64,000 nt of DNA, from assembly GCA_965227335.1 (NCBI GenBank), contig CBDDFV010000012.1, forward strand, positions 558,001 to 622,000. The letters are read 5' to 3'. The notes under the pieces are model-generated. The model ran no database searches, was not told where the DNA came from, and saw nothing but the letters and a program-made list of their open reading frames with translations. This document shows positions 63,901 to 64,000 of the stretch, in pieces (the stretch's first letter is position 1; each line of letters starts with the position of its first letter). This stretch comes from CBDDFV01 sp965227335 (GTDB taxonomy: Bacteria; Planctomycetota; Phycisphaerae; Phycisphaerales; SM1A02). Position numbers and translations under genes: made by a program.

Positions 63901-64000
63901 CCTCCAGCACCACCTCCACCGTGCGGGGGTTCGGCAAGATCATCGAGGACCTGCTCGACGGCTTCACCAACTCGATCAACGGCACGTTCAAGACGATCGA
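60927..64000 (+). CDS. fliD: flagellar filament cap protein FliD (3' end outside window)
   Basis: The start is GTG at 60927 with AAGGAGG six bases upstream. The frame is open to the window edge (1024 complete codons). The N-terminus GGITTGVGLISGIDTASLIEQLIAVESRPRL is the FliD N-terminal signature. The middle holds about six Flagellin_IN-like repeats (DLNDAVSLNEVISRINAAT, SSTQTLQEVIDRINDAE, DSDSVTLLDVIAEINSKG, NASDSLDDIVDAINEAG). From about residue 815 the FliD C-terminal domain begins (FLITSDTNTITDIVDGVTINL, YDSLRDVGLTVAAEGTIAFDEDKF). E. coli FliD has 468 residues, so this one is more than twice as long through repeat expansion. It caps the growing filament and promotes flagellin assembly, so the organism is probably motile at some stage. 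Confidence 0.95.
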   Translation, partial: MGGITTGVGLISGIDTASLIEQLIAVESRPRLQMQARVARLQAEQGAFSQIASKLSALKSVAANLSEASTFNGANATSSLPNILGVTASKTAQPGSYTFIVKQLVKNSQKISQGFATSNVTPVGVTNLSVELGRSGLASNTDLERLNGGAGVDRGKIRITDAAGGEADIDLNDAVSLNEVISRINAATDVDVTAGVSGDRLVITDNSSGGGTFEISDLNGSTMAADLGVATADNGAGDNDATAGVILGAVVNTVGGSTAVKSLNGGLGVGVKSGVYDLRFTVGGDTFEVDLGPQRPPIDADTLLSELNNGTGVKINPTSENPDFQVWTSDLDPDDDEPYEISLAGAETVQDVINRVSSQTDGKVTLAVNANGDGFVATDGSGGSTTEFRFEGAGPNGEETLNDLGLNAADENDDDVIEGEQITMPVSVSSTQTLQEVIDRINDAEDTTGAANAGRISAAINAAGDGLEITTNTGLDFTVAGGPGLAVGDNAAADLGIEGASVAAVLTGGRLIETLNSSLVRNLNGGSGLTGTATFQDRDGDSFAIDLTTLTSESTDGYLDEINTLLGANSVDITVGLSSAGTGLAATDASGGSGNLIISGDGADSLGLTTDPAGVAANSFTGTNLQLQYISGATALADLNYGQGVGTGVFRVTDGFGDSAEVSIDSDSVTLLDVIAEINSKGLAINARINDTGDGLLIEEDLSGAGGETPFVPIKVDSVSGTAAEDLKIRGEGTLNETTIDGSYEINLALNASDSLDDIVDAINEAGAPISATIINDGSAGAPFRLAITSDVAGTRGDLLLTSTGADLGFSTLTKAQDAKVFFGSENPDDAFLITSDTNTITDIVDGVTINLLASSQDPVEVSIERTNDEAVGVILGFVTAFNDAIATIDEFDNYDIDTEERGLLLGDGTTSRVRSALFNLLFRDAENLSTQYDSLRDVGLTVAAEGTIAFDEDKFRDALDSDRQAVINLFTAEDEDLSFSEEIAPGVTVLSSSTTSTVRGFGKIIEDLLDGFTNSINGTFKTI

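Overview
The window looks like chromosomal DNA of a marine-type planctomycete of the class Phycisphaerae. It has high G+C and codons ending almost always in G or C. Many four-base ATGA gene overlaps are present. Eight secreted proteins and one remnant carry the C-terminal GC-type dockerin (two copies of a D-x-D-x-DG...DLAxLLxxWG half repeat) typical of that class. An ECF sigma factor of the Sig-70_X6 type is coupled to a membrane Ser/Thr kinase with TPR repeats. No rRNA, tRNA, CRISPR array, transposase or phage gene was seen.

Layout. 1-4634 (minus): an operon of a VWA/amidotransferase-like membrane protein (cut by the window edge), a BatA-type protein and a DUF58 protein. 5019-7229: a dockerin protein, lgt, and a dockerin remnant with its terminator. 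7533-12175: a TPR lipoprotein coupled to a CRTAC1/FG-GAP lipoprotein, a small Cys-pair membrane protein and a NeuD-type acyltransferase. 12278-21027: a cluster of dockerin proteins (three HAF-like repeat paralogues, a beta-helix protein, a sugar-binding-like protein) interrupted by the ABC-F ATPase uup. 21102-28532 (minus): housekeeping genes, namely a PDZ protein, a kinase-like phosphotransferase, yicC, secG, tpiA, rsmE, rsmJ, a small unknown protein and a sigma-like factor.

28619-34225 (minus) is the most interesting block. It is an aspartate-family operon: two Cys/Met-metabolism PLP enzymes, a fused aspartate kinase-homoserine dehydrogenase without ACT domains, and asd. It is preceded by a previously unannotated 41-codon leader ORF with 8 Met codons, 7 of them within 14 codons. 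The leader has its own promoter (TTGACG-N16-TACGCT) and two mutually exclusive RNA helices lie behind it. I read this as a methionine-responsive leader-peptide attenuator that would provide the feedback the ACT-less enzyme lacks.

34454-45397: an RCK-type channel-like protein with a non-canonical pore, a B12-binding/MeaB fusion, a 1488-residue PAS/GAF histidine kinase, argS, and a VKOR-DsbA-DsbA-like fusion. 45404-57620: a methyltransferase, a zinc-motif-less M16 protein, a large beta-helix dockerin protein, the sigma/kinase pair, a secreted endonuclease/phosphatase-fold dockerin protein, and gatB. 57658-64000: a diadenylate cyclase-like protein, a secreted cyclophilin, a coiled-coil/winged-helix basic protein with a palindrome on its promoter, and the start of a very long fliD.

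Two regulatory habits recur. Operon-internal genes are translationally coupled (ATGA). Several lone genes have TAnnnT exactly six bases before the start codon (lgt, rsmE, the channel gene, argS, the methyltransferase, the diadenylate cyclase), which implies leaderless mRNAs; three more show nine bases. These spacings were used to choose starts.
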